A stretch of 58,861 nt of DNA, taken from Fluviicola sp. GTDB lineage: Bacteria; Bacteroidota; Bacteroidia; Flavobacteriales_D; Crocinitomicaceae. Under the pieces are notes generated by a model. The model saw nothing but the letters and a program-made list of their open reading frames with translations. It searched no databases and was not told the origin of the DNA. This document shows, piece after piece, positions 16,174 through 24,551 of this stretch. Each line of letters opens with the position of its first letter. Position 1 is the first letter of the stretch. Where the stretch lies: positions 1 through 58,861 of the forward strand of contig JADLGD010000157.1 of assembly GCA_020849495.1 (NCBI GenBank). Reading direction: 5' to 3'. A program made the position numbers and the translations under genes.

Positions 16174-17481
16174 TTATTTTTGATGAAGTTGACCTAATCG
16201 ATCTAATAATTTGAATGCAATGTTTTCTGAGTCAAATTGTTCGGTGTCTTTTGTGTCAACATACAAATGCTTTTGTTGATACAATTCAAAAGCATGCAAT
16301 AAAAAGTCTTTCGTAGCTGCGATTTCTTCATAACCCACAAAAGCGCCACAATTTGTTGCTTGGACAACATTTTCCAAATCACTTTCGCGTTCACCAATTG
16401 CTAAAACAGGTCGTTTTGCTCCCAAGTACTCGAAAAATTTACCAGTAAGAATACCTTTAACATTTCCCGTTTTGTTGGCAACGAGAAGTAATACTTGTGT
16501 TTTTTGTTGCAACTGAATACTTTCAGCGTGAGCTACATGTGGAATATGTTGAACAAATGATCCGAGTTGGTGTGCATCTATTAGTTCGAAAACTCCGTAA
16601 TCAACTGGTCCAACTAAGCGAATTTGCAAGTTGTTTTTGAAAGCTTCGTTTTCCGCTACAATTTCAGCCAAGGCTTTCCACAACACTTCTGGGTTGCGCG
16701 GAAAAGACATGGAGCCAAAATGGGCAATCGTAAAAGCTTCGTCTAAAGCAATTGATTTCGGGTCAAATTTGGGAAAAATGAAACCGTTCGTAAAAATCTC
16801 TACTTTGCGTTGACCGATTTTCTCCAATCCTAGCGCACAATTTTCTCCAATGGAAATCACCAAATCAGCTTCCGTAAGCACTGCTTTTTCTAATTCGTGC
16901 TGCAATTGATCTGCTCGTTTGCCAATGTTCAAATCTTGGTAAAAATCAATCTCAGTCCAAGGATCACGAAAATCGGCTATCCACTTCAATTGTGGGAATT
17001 CCTTTTTCAATCCACGAGCAATCAAATGCATGCTGTGTGGCGGTCCGCTTGAAATCAAGGTGTCAATTTCTGGATGTTGACGCAAATAGCTGCGCAAAAA
17101 GCGAATACTTGGTTTGATCCAAAAAACGCGTGCATCAGGAATAAACACATTTCCTCTTGTCCAAATGACAAAACGTTGAAACAACGAGCTTTTACCTTGT
17201 TTCGTTATTCCTCCACCTACATTTGGGTTGTTCTTCTTCCCAATGAGTTTGTGAGGTTCGAATATTTTCCGACGAATAACAGTCGTTTCTTCGCCTACTT
17301 CTTTTTGCAAGTCAGCGTCAATCATTGGCCATGCAGCATCTTCCGGACAATACACATGTAATTTCCAATCGTTTTGTTGAAAGAACTTTGCAAATCGCAA
17401 CCAACGATGTACGCCAGGTCCACCAGATGGCGGCCAATAAAAGGTTATTAAAAGTGCGGTATGTTTCAGTTTGCCCGACAT
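16174..17481 (-). CDS. Glycosyltransferase, GT4-like
   Basis: Cytoplasmic GT-B-type glycosyltransferase. The N-terminus has the nucleotide-sugar transferase loop WPPSGGPGVHRWLRFAKFF, and the C-terminal domain contains GILTGKFFEYLGAKRPVLAIG, the donor-binding segment with the conserved Glu. Relatives add sugars to cell-surface polysaccharides. Translation could start at 17493, but the ATG at 17481 overlaps the alaS stop as TAATG, so coupled translation from 17481 (435 aa) is preferred. No other polysaccharide genes are adjacent, so the acceptor cannot be guessed. A 57-bp gap separates it from the paralogue operon downstream. Confidence 0.85.
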   Translation of the reverse strand: MSGKLKHTALLITFYWPPSGGPGVHRWLRFAKFFQQNDWKLHVYCPEDAAWPMIDADLQKEVGEETTVIRRKIFEPHKLIGKKNNPNVGGGITKQGKSSLFQRFVIWTRGNVFIPDARVFWIKPSIRFLRSYLRQHPEIDTLISSGPPHSMHLIARGLKKEFPQLKWIADFRDPWTEIDFYQDLNIGKRADQLQHELEKAVLTEADLVISIGENCALGLEKIGQRKVEIFTNGFIFPKFDPKSIALDEAFTIAHFGSMSFPRNPEVLWKALAEIVAENEAFKNNLQIRLVGPVDYGVFELIDAHQLGSFVQHIPHVAHAESIQLQQKTQVLLLVANKTGNVKGILTGKFFEYLGAKRPVLAIGERESDLENVVQATNCGAFVGYEEIAATKDFLLHAFELYQQKHLYVDTKDTEQFDSENIAFKLLDRLGQLHQK

Positions 17482-20099
17482 TAAACCAGCCATTTTGCTT
17501 TTACTTCTGCCACTGCATCAGCTAAACCATTTGGGTTTTTACCTCCAGCTGTAGCGAAGAATGCTTGTCCGCCACCTCCACCTTGGATCATCGGACCAAC
17601 TGCTTTTACAATTGCTCCCGCATTCCATGATTTTGTGCCAACAACTGCTTCGTCAATCAAAATGCTCAAAGCACATTTGTCGTCTTCTTTAGAACCAATC
17701 ACAGCGACCAAATTTGCCACTTCACCTTTCAATTGGAACAAAATATCTTTTACAGAAGCAGCATCTAATTCAATCACAGCTTCGAGGAAAGCATAATCTC
17801 CAGTTTGTTGGATTTGTTGTTTCAATTCAGCTTTCACCATTTTCGCTTGATCTTTCTTAAACGCTTCCACTTGTTTTTGTAAGCTGTTGTTTTTATTGAT
17901 CAAATCTTCCACTGCTTTCGAAACATCTTTTGGATTGCGCAACAATTCATTCACGGCATCCAATTTTGCTTCTTGTTCAGCATAATAACTTTCTACTGCT
18001 TCGTTGGTGATGGCTTCTATACGACGAATACCCGCAGCAACTGCAGATTCAGCAACTAATTTGAACAAGCCAATTTGACCTGTGTTTTGAACATGCGTTC
18101 CACCACACAATTCCACAGAGTTTCCAAATTTGATGACACGAACTGTATCTCCGTATTTTTCGCCAAACAATGCCATAGCTCCCATTTCTGTTGCTACTTC
18201 TATTGGAACATTGCGTTTTTCATCCAATGAAATGTTGTTGCGGATGGCTGTTTTAACCAAGTTTTCAATTTGTGCCAATTCTTCATCCGTCACTTTCGAG
18301 AAATGAGAAAAGTCGAAGCGCAAATAATCTGGATTCACCAATGATCCTTTTTGTTCAACATGAGTTCCCAAAACAGTACGCAATGCATGGTGCAATAAGT
18401 GCGTAGCTGAGTGATTACTTGCAGATAATTTTCTGCGCTTCCCATCTACTTCAGCAGTAAATGGTTTCATTGGTTCACTTGGCAAAGTTTCAGAAAGGTG
18501 AACAATCAAGTTGTTTTCTTTCTTCGTATCAAAAATGATTACTGATTCGCTATCGTTGTAAATGCGTCCTTTATCTCCAACTTGTCCACCACCTTCAGGG
18601 TAGAAAGGAGTCAGGTTAAATACCAATTGATAAAACGTGCGTTGTTTTTGAGATACTTTGCGGTATTTCACCAAACGAACATTGGTCACTAAATTGTCAT
18701 ATCCAACAAACTCTTCCTCAGAATCATCGGTTAAAACCACCCAATCATCTGTTTCAATTGCAGTTGCAGCACGTGAGCGGTCTTTTTGTTTGGTCAATTC
18801 AACATTGAATCCTTCTTCATCAACTGAAATGGAATTCTCACGAGCAATCAAACTCGTTAAATCGAAAGGGAAACCGAAAGTGTCATACAATTCAAAAACT
18901 GCTGAACCTTCCAAAACTGGTTGGTTATTTTGTTTAGCCGTTTGAATCAAGTTTTCAATGCGTTTGATACCTTGTTCTAAGGTACGGAAGAACGATAATT
19001 CTTCTTCACGAATCACTTTTTCAACCAATTCTTTTTGAGCAATCAATTCATTGAAAGGATTTCCCATCACATCAGCCAAAACAACTGAAAGTCCAGCCAA
19101 GAAAGGTTCTTTCAAACCTAAAGTTTGGTAGCCGTAACGAACAGCTCTTCGTAAGATTCTTCGGATAACATAACCTGCTCCAGTGTTTGATGGCAATTGT
19201 CCATCAGCAATTGAAAAAGCAATCGCTCGCACGTGATCCGCAATTACTCGAAGCGCGATATCAGTCGTTTCGTTTTGTCCGTATGTTTTTCCAGAAACTT
19301 GCTCCATGTGGCGGATCAAGGTTTGGAATAAATCGATGTCGTAATTGGATGTTTTGTCCTGTAAAGTCATCGCAAGACGCTCAAGCCCCATTCCTGTATC
19401 AACATGCGTTGCTGGAAGTTTCTCTAAGCTACCATCAGCTTTGCGGTTGAATTGCATGAACACATTGTTCCATATTTCAATCACTTGAGGATGGTCTTCG
19501 TTGACAAATTGTTTTCCGTCTGTTTGAGCTCTTTCAGCTGCTGGACGGTTATCCACATGAATTTCTGTACATGGTCCACAAGGTCCTGTATCACCCATTT
19601 CCCAGAAATTGTCTTTTTTGGAAGCTAAAATGATGCGGTCTTCAGCAATGAAACGTTTCCAGATATCATAAGATTCTTGATCTCTTGGAACACCGTCTTT
19701 TTCATCACCTTCGAAAACGGTTACATACAAACGATCTTTTGGAATTTTGTAGACTTCTGTCAATAATTCCCAAGCCCAAGAAATTGCTTCTTCCTTGAAA
19801 TAATCTCCAAAGGACCAATTGCCCAACATTTCGAACATGGTGTGGTGGTAAGTATCAACTCCCACTTCTTCCAAATCATTGTGTTTACCAGATACACGCA
19901 AACATTTTTGAGAGTTGGCGACACGGCGATTTTTTGGAACGGCGTTACCAAGGAAAAAATCCTTGAACTGGTTCATTCCCGCATTGGTAAACATCAACGT
20001 TGGGTCGTTTTTAACTACCATCGGTGCCGATGGAACGATTTGATGTCCTTTTGATGCGAAAAATTCAAAAAAATGCTTGCGAATCTCTTGTACTGTCAT
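17481..20099 (-). CDS. alaS: Alanyl-tRNA synthetase
   Basis: Charges tRNA-Ala. The class II catalytic core (1-400) includes PTLMFTNAGMNQFKD and the GxGxERL-type motif GMGLERLAM. The editing domain has HSATHLLHHAL and the downstream CGGTHV, whose His/Cys residues bind zinc. The C-Ala domain with its coiled coil (about 720-800) ends in GGGGGQAFFATAGGKNPNG. Length (872 aa) is typical. A textbook Bacteroidota promoter lies 41 bp upstream. The glycosyltransferase gene is attached at its 3' end by a 1-bp overlap. Confidence 0.98.
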   Translation of the reverse strand: MTVQEIRKHFFEFFASKGHQIVPSAPMVVKNDPTLMFTNAGMNQFKDFFLGNAVPKNRRVANSQKCLRVSGKHNDLEEVGVDTYHHTMFEMLGNWSFGDYFKEEAISWAWELLTEVYKIPKDRLYVTVFEGDEKDGVPRDQESYDIWKRFIAEDRIILASKKDNFWEMGDTGPCGPCTEIHVDNRPAAERAQTDGKQFVNEDHPQVIEIWNNVFMQFNRKADGSLEKLPATHVDTGMGLERLAMTLQDKTSNYDIDLFQTLIRHMEQVSGKTYGQNETTDIALRVIADHVRAIAFSIADGQLPSNTGAGYVIRRILRRAVRYGYQTLGLKEPFLAGLSVVLADVMGNPFNELIAQKELVEKVIREEELSFFRTLEQGIKRIENLIQTAKQNNQPVLEGSAVFELYDTFGFPFDLTSLIARENSISVDEEGFNVELTKQKDRSRAATAIETDDWVVLTDDSEEEFVGYDNLVTNVRLVKYRKVSQKQRTFYQLVFNLTPFYPEGGGQVGDKGRIYNDSESVIIFDTKKENNLIVHLSETLPSEPMKPFTAEVDGKRRKLSASNHSATHLLHHALRTVLGTHVEQKGSLVNPDYLRFDFSHFSKVTDEELAQIENLVKTAIRNNISLDEKRNVPIEVATEMGAMALFGEKYGDTVRVIKFGNSVELCGGTHVQNTGQIGLFKLVAESAVAAGIRRIEAITNEAVESYYAEQEAKLDAVNELLRNPKDVSKAVEDLINKNNSLQKQVEAFKKDQAKMVKAELKQQIQQTGDYAFLEAVIELDAASVKDILFQLKGEVANLVAVIGSKEDDKCALSILIDEAVVGTKSWNAGAIVKAVGPMIQGGGGGQAFFATAGGKNPNGLADAVAEVKAKWLV

Positions 20100-20139
20100 G
20101 GTGTTCTACTTTTGGAACTTGTCCTTTTTTGTTTGCGCG

Positions 20140-20169
20140 CAAATTTAGTGGAAATACTTTGCTAAACAA
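20140..20169 (-). promoter_or_regulatory. alaS promoter (TTG-N19-TAAATTTG)
   Basis: The minus strand has TTG (20169-20167), 19 bases, then TAAATTTG (20147-20140), an exact fit to the Bacteroidota -33/-7 consensus. It is the best promoter in the window. Confidence 0.8.
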
Positions 20170-20235
20170 TTCATGAAAGCGGAAAATGTTCAAGAGTTTG
20201 TAAACGTTTCGTGTGCTATGGAAATGAATAAGTTA

Positions 20236-20243
20236 TACCTTTG
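20236..20243 (+). promoter_or_regulatory. -7 box of the CapA-like gene
   Basis: TACCTTTG matches TAnnTTTG and sits 28 bp before the ATG at 20272; no clear -33 TTG is seen. It lies downstream of the ATG at 20173, so that longer start would not be transcribed from this promoter. Confidence 0.5.
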
Positions 20244-20271
20244 CCACATGATTACACATTTATTCTTTCGC

Positions 20272-21390
20272 ATGAAATCAGCCTTTAAATCTTCGTTTAT
20301 TGTTGCAGGAGTTGGACTTCCAGCCATCGCTTTCTTTTGGTTGTCATCCAATGGTTATTTCAAATCAGCTGAGAATAAGGCAAATACCAGTAAAGTTGCA
20401 ACTACCGATTCATTGGAAAACGATACCTTGATTACTTTGATTGCGGTGGGAGATATGATGTTGGGAACCAATTTTCCAGGACCGGAATGTTTACCAAAAG
20501 GAAATATTTTGGAACCGGTACAAGAATTTTTAAGAGCAGCAGATATTACCTTTGGAAATTTGGAAGGAACCGTTTTAAATGAAGGCGGGGATGTGAAAAA
20601 ATGCAATGATCCAAAAACGTGTTATGCTTTCAGACAGCCAGAATATGTTGTCGATTATTTGAAATCATCTGGCTTCGATATGGTTTCTGTTGCCAATAAC
20701 CACATGGGCGATTTTGGTGCACCTGGTAGATTAAATACTCAACGTGTTTTAAGAGAAAAAGGATTGAAGTTTGCCGGTTTGGAAACCTGTCCAACAGATA
20801 CGTTTCATGTAAAAGGATTGGTAATTGGAATGACTGCTTTTGCTCCAAATTCAGGATGTTTGCGCTTGAATGATTATGAACAAGGGAAGCGCATTGTAAA
20901 AGAGTTAAACAGTTATTGTGATATCGTCATCGTATCGTTTCACGGTGGAGCAGAAGGCTCATCCAAGCAACATGTGACCAAACAAAAGGAAATCTTTTTG
21001 GGTGAGGATCGAGGAAATGTGCATGAATTTGCGCGCGTGATGATTGATGCAGGAGCAGATGTGATTTTAGGTCACGGACCACATGTCACAAGAGGAATTG
21101 ATTCTTACAAAGGAAAGTTCATCACTTATTCGATGGGGAATTTTGCTACCTACATGCGTTTCAATTTATCAGGACCAAATGGAATTGCGCCAATTTATAA
21201 GTTGTACTTGACACGCAAAGGTGATTTTGTCAAAGGTGAAATCATTCCCATTCAACAATTGGGTGCAGGTGGACCAACATTGGATCCAGGAAAACGCATC
21301 TTCAATGTTGTGCGTGACTTGAGTACGCAAGATTTTCCTGAAACGAAATGGAAAATTGGGGATGATGGGAAATTTGTGTTGGTGAAGTAG
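20272..21390 (+). CDS. CapA-like (PGA_cap) metallophosphatase-fold protein
   Basis: Member of the CapA family, whose best-known member acts in poly-gamma-glutamate capsule export. After an N-terminal membrane anchor or signal (MKSAFKSSFIVAGVG...) it shows AVGDMMLG, FGNLEGTVL, SVANNHMGDFG, FHGGAE and GHGPHV, the metal-binding and active-site motifs of the family. The start at 20272 (372 aa) is chosen because the signal peptide begins there and the -7 box lies between it and the ATG at 20173. No capB/capC genes are near, so poly-glutamate synthesis is not supported; the substrate is unknown. Divergent to alaS. Confidence 0.85.
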   Translation: MKSAFKSSFIVAGVGLPAIAFFWLSSNGYFKSAENKANTSKVATTDSLENDTLITLIAVGDMMLGTNFPGPECLPKGNILEPVQEFLRAADITFGNLEGTVLNEGGDVKKCNDPKTCYAFRQPEYVVDYLKSSGFDMVSVANNHMGDFGAPGRLNTQRVLREKGLKFAGLETCPTDTFHVKGLVIGMTAFAPNSGCLRLNDYEQGKRIVKELNSYCDIVIVSFHGGAEGSSKQHVTKQKEIFLGEDRGNVHEFARVMIDAGADVILGHGPHVTRGIDSYKGKFITYSMGNFATYMRFNLSGPNGIAPIYKLYLTRKGDFVKGEIIPIQQLGAGGPTLDPGKRIFNVVRDLSTQDFPETKWKIGDDGKFVLVK

Positions 21391-21613
21391 GAGAGGAATT
21401 TCAAAAGAGATTTCGCAAATTCTTGACTCCTCAACTCCTCAAATTCGCAATTTTGAAATGATTCAACTTCGCAACTTCGTAATATTGCGAAGTATGAAAA
21501 TATAGAAATTAAGATTTTACAATTTCGTGAATTCCTAACTTCGAAATATTGCGAAGTTTAAAATAAGTGAATTTGAGAATTTGCGAAATCAAGAAATCGA
21601 GAAAATTTCAATA
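21391..21613. other. Gene-free spacer with degenerate AT-rich repeats
   Basis: No credible gene. The spacer holds repeated variants of ATTTCGCAA / TTGCGAAAT, including an inverted repeat ACTTCGCAA (21466-21474) / TTGCGAAGT (21485-21493) and a 17-bp near-repeat (TTCGtAATATTGCGAAG at 21476 and 21541). It separates convergent genes, and no clear terminator stands out. Confidence 0.5.
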
Positions 21614-23374
21614 TCACTCCGCCTTCGCGTAATACAACTTCACCAAACGGTAATACAGCAAATACAGCACCACTCCTCCTCCAATAATGACTTGAGGAAT
21701 CATTAAGTCATGCCAAAATGTAAATTCTGTGATTGTTCCGGAATAACATGGACCAATTATTTCATAGCGTGTCAGCTGATCCATTAATTGGATGAATACC
21801 GGTATAATAAAAGGGATCACATAATACACCATGCACATCAAAATGGCAGTAAATTTCTTATTTAAGTGACTCTTTAAACCGTAAAGCAGCCATAAAAATA
21901 GTCCTCCAGTTACCAACAAGAACTGGAAACCCAAGATGGTTTCTGATTTTCCACTATAATACGGAGTTGTTTCATAGAGAAAAGCAAAAACTAATGCATT
22001 GATAATTACAAAACCACCTGTGATTGGAATGCTCAATAACATCTGAATAAAAGGAACAAATTCAAAAAACAGAAAGAAAGTAACCATCAATAAGGCAATG
22101 AGAATCACCCCTATGAGTTCGTCTTTGGTAACTCCATGTTGTTTCGCATATTTGAAATTTCCATAAATATTCATTAATCGCGATTGATCCACATAAAAAA
22201 GCGGTTGATTGTAGGTTGAGTCGGCTAAAATAGCCATGTCTTTTGCTGATTGTTGATAGGTGAATTTCAAATTTTCTTGATGGAATTTACCCGCAGATTT
22301 ATGTACTAAATTGTAACGTTTTGGATGAAAGGAAACTTGTTTTAAATAGTTTAAATAATTGTCGAGATCGATGAATGATTCCAATTCATATTTACCTAAA
22401 ACCTTTTGATAATCTTGAATCAAGTGTTTAATGGAATCCATTTCTTGTTGCTTGATCCAACGATGCATTTTCGGAGCGTATTGTCTATATTCCGTATTGC
22501 CATCCTCTCCATATTCATCTGTATCGATGTAATAATAATAGCTTGAATAGGAATCGTCATCTTGATTGGCGTCAAAATAACTTTGGCTGATTGCAATGTT
22601 TGAGTAATTGTAAAAACTCAAGCGTTCTAACTGAAATTGCTTGGAAGGGAAGTAAAATTTCTTAAGGTATTCATCTTCGTCATATTCATCACATTCTTTG
22701 TTGTTTGAACGATAATAAGAGGTGTAAAACTGGCAAATCAAACCATCGATGGTGTCGTTGTTTTCAGGATGATCGTATGGAGAATATGTTGGTTGATTGG
22801 CAAATTCTGGAACATTTTCCCAATTGGAAAGATTGGCATCGTAACTGATGTGATCGAGAGGGAAAATACTTGGATGAACGCGTTTTGTGAAGAGATAGGG
22901 ATTTTCACTGGAAGGCAGGAACAAATTTGCTTGGTTGATAATGTCTATCTCTTTTGAAAGTTCAGTGTCATTGATGTATGTGGAGGTTTTTGCTTGAAGT
23001 CCTAAGTTGTAAGTGAAAAACGGTGTTAGTAAGCTCATGAATCCAACAAAAAGCAAAGCAAACAATTTTGTGAAATAGAGAGGAGAAACCGGATAGTAAT
23101 GTCTAATTGCATTTTTCTTATAGAATCCCAATGCCCAAAAACTATTGGCAATGACAACAAGAACCAAGTGTAACAAGACCAAATAGGAATCGATGTAATG
23201 ATCCCATAATTCATCTTTTGCCAAAAAAGACAAATCAACAGTCAAGAAACCAATGACGAAGAAGAGTATATTGAGCACAATTCCGCCTATTAAAACATAA
23301 GGTGTTTTCGAATGCCAAAGAAGAGGAAAATGTTCTAATAAGTATTTGTCAATTTTAAGGTATAATGCTTTCAT
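21614..23374 (-). CDS. ABC-2-like membrane subunit with large extracytoplasmic domain
   Basis: 586 aa. Three hydrophobic helices occupy about 25-125. A long hydrophilic Tyr/Asp-rich segment (about 130-410, with DDDSYSSYYYYIDTDEYGED) is probably outside the cytoplasm. Six further helices run to the end. The ABC ATPase gene lies 7 bp upstream on the same strand, so this is taken as its permease. The large loop resembles the layout of export permeases, but I do not recognise a family by motif. The cargo is unknown. Confidence 0.65.
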   Translation of the reverse strand: MKALYLKIDKYLLEHFPLLWHSKTPYVLIGGIVLNILFFVIGFLTVDLSFLAKDELWDHYIDSYLVLLHLVLVVIANSFWALGFYKKNAIRHYYPVSPLYFTKLFALLFVGFMSLLTPFFTYNLGLQAKTSTYINDTELSKEIDIINQANLFLPSSENPYLFTKRVHPSIFPLDHISYDANLSNWENVPEFANQPTYSPYDHPENNDTIDGLICQFYTSYYRSNNKECDEYDEDEYLKKFYFPSKQFQLERLSFYNYSNIAISQSYFDANQDDDSYSSYYYYIDTDEYGEDGNTEYRQYAPKMHRWIKQQEMDSIKHLIQDYQKVLGKYELESFIDLDNYLNYLKQVSFHPKRYNLVHKSAGKFHQENLKFTYQQSAKDMAILADSTYNQPLFYVDQSRLMNIYGNFKYAKQHGVTKDELIGVILIALLMVTFFLFFEFVPFIQMLLSIPITGGFVIINALVFAFLYETTPYYSGKSETILGFQFLLVTGGLFLWLLYGLKSHLNKKFTAILMCMVYYVIPFIIPVFIQLMDQLTRYEIIGPCYSGTITEFTFWHDLMIPQVIIGGGVVLYLLYYRLVKLYYAKAE

Positions 23375-23381
23375 CGTTCGG

Positions 23382-24539
23382 TTATTTTAGGAAAAGGCGT
23401 CTGGTTGATTTGGAAATATCTCGTAAATATTTCACTTCTATTTGATGATCAATGAAAGCTTGCATCACCTTATGGGTCAAATTTCCACCTTCAAACGTGA
23501 CAATGTAGATTCCACCATTGAAATGCAATTCGACTACTTTTAAAGATGAAAAAGCAGTATTAATAGCTTCTCTTGTTGCTTCACAATCAAATTCGATGAC
23601 CGTTTTTTCGGTGTGTTCGATACCTTCTAATTCATTCAGAAATGTTGGGACACCATTGCGTAAGAACAATACTTTATCAGCTATTTTCTCAACTTCAAAC
23701 AATTGTTGTGAACTTAGAATAATACCTAATGGATTGGAAATGCTCTTCGATAAACTTTTCAAATCTTCCAAAATCAATTGTTGTGCAAGGACATCTAAAT
23801 TGGCCAAAGGTTCATCCAATAACAATATTTTGGGTGCTCTCAAAAACGTTCTCGCCAATTCAAAGCGCATTTTATAACCGGATGACAATTCGCTCCATTG
23901 GTGATTGCGGTATGGCCACAAGCCAAAACGAATAATCATCATCAAAACCAGTAATTCGTTTTCTTCCCCTTTGATTCCGTAATGGTTGGCCGCAAATTTC
24001 AAGTTGCTTTTCAAAGACCCAAACCATTTTGGTGTGCGTTGAGGAATATAAGTTAATTGGGTGCGCAAATCGTACAAAGTGCCACCATCTGTATAGAAAG
24101 GGAATTCCAAACTTCCTGCTTCCGTTTTCAAATCTTTTGCAAGCATTCGAAGCAAGGTCGTTTTTCCATTTCCATTTTCACCTACCAAGCCCCAGACTTC
24201 TCCAGTGTGAATTTCCAAGTCGATTGGACCTAGCTGAAAACGGTTTCCTCCATAGCGTTTTGAAAGTTGTTTAGCAGCTAGCAAACACGTGTTGTTATTC
24301 GATTCATTCAATTGAATTAGAGAAAGCTCTTGAACCAATTGTAACAAGCGATCAACGTATTCGGATTCATTATAATTTGATCCTTCACGCCATTCTGTTA
24401 AAGCGATGATGGCTTTGTAAAACGCACTATCTTTTACGTCTAAAACGCAATCAACCAACAATCGAAATCCGAGACTAAGATCATTGTTCGAAATATGCGT
24501 TTGTACGTTTGCTAATTTATCTTGGTAGGTTTTATTCAC
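23382..24539 (-). CDS. ABC transporter ATPase with N-terminal extension
   Basis: ABC ATPase of 385 aa with Walker A GENGNGKT (120-127), signature LSSGY (218-222), Walker B ILLLDEP (238-244) and D-loop ANLD. The ABC domain starts near residue 85. The first 85 residues form a helical, charged extension that is not part of the usual fold and may bind the partner subunit or regulate it. About 100 residues follow the core. It lies 12 bp after the UbiB-like gene and 7 bp before the membrane subunit, so the three probably share one transcript. The Q-loop region reads YIPQRTPKWFGSL. Confidence 0.85.
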   Translation of the reverse strand: MNKTYQDKLANVQTHISNNDLSLGFRLLVDCVLDVKDSAFYKAIIALTEWREGSNYNESEYVDRLLQLVQELSLIQLNESNNNTCLLAAKQLSKRYGGNRFQLGPIDLEIHTGEVWGLVGENGNGKTTLLRMLAKDLKTEAGSLEFPFYTDGGTLYDLRTQLTYIPQRTPKWFGSLKSNLKFAANHYGIKGEENELLVLMMIIRFGLWPYRNHQWSELSSGYKMRFELARTFLRAPKILLLDEPLANLDVLAQQLILEDLKSLSKSISNPLGIILSSQQLFEVEKIADKVLFLRNGVPTFLNELEGIEHTEKTVIEFDCEATREAINTAFSSLKVVELHFNGGIYIVTFEGGNLTHKVMQAFIDHQIEVKYLRDISKSTRRLFLK

Positions 24540-24551
24540 AGTTCTAGGTTT

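Noticed and set aside
20173..20271. N-terminal extension of the CapA-like protein from the ATG at 20173
   Set aside because: The extra 33 residues precede a normal signal peptide, and the -7 box lies inside them.
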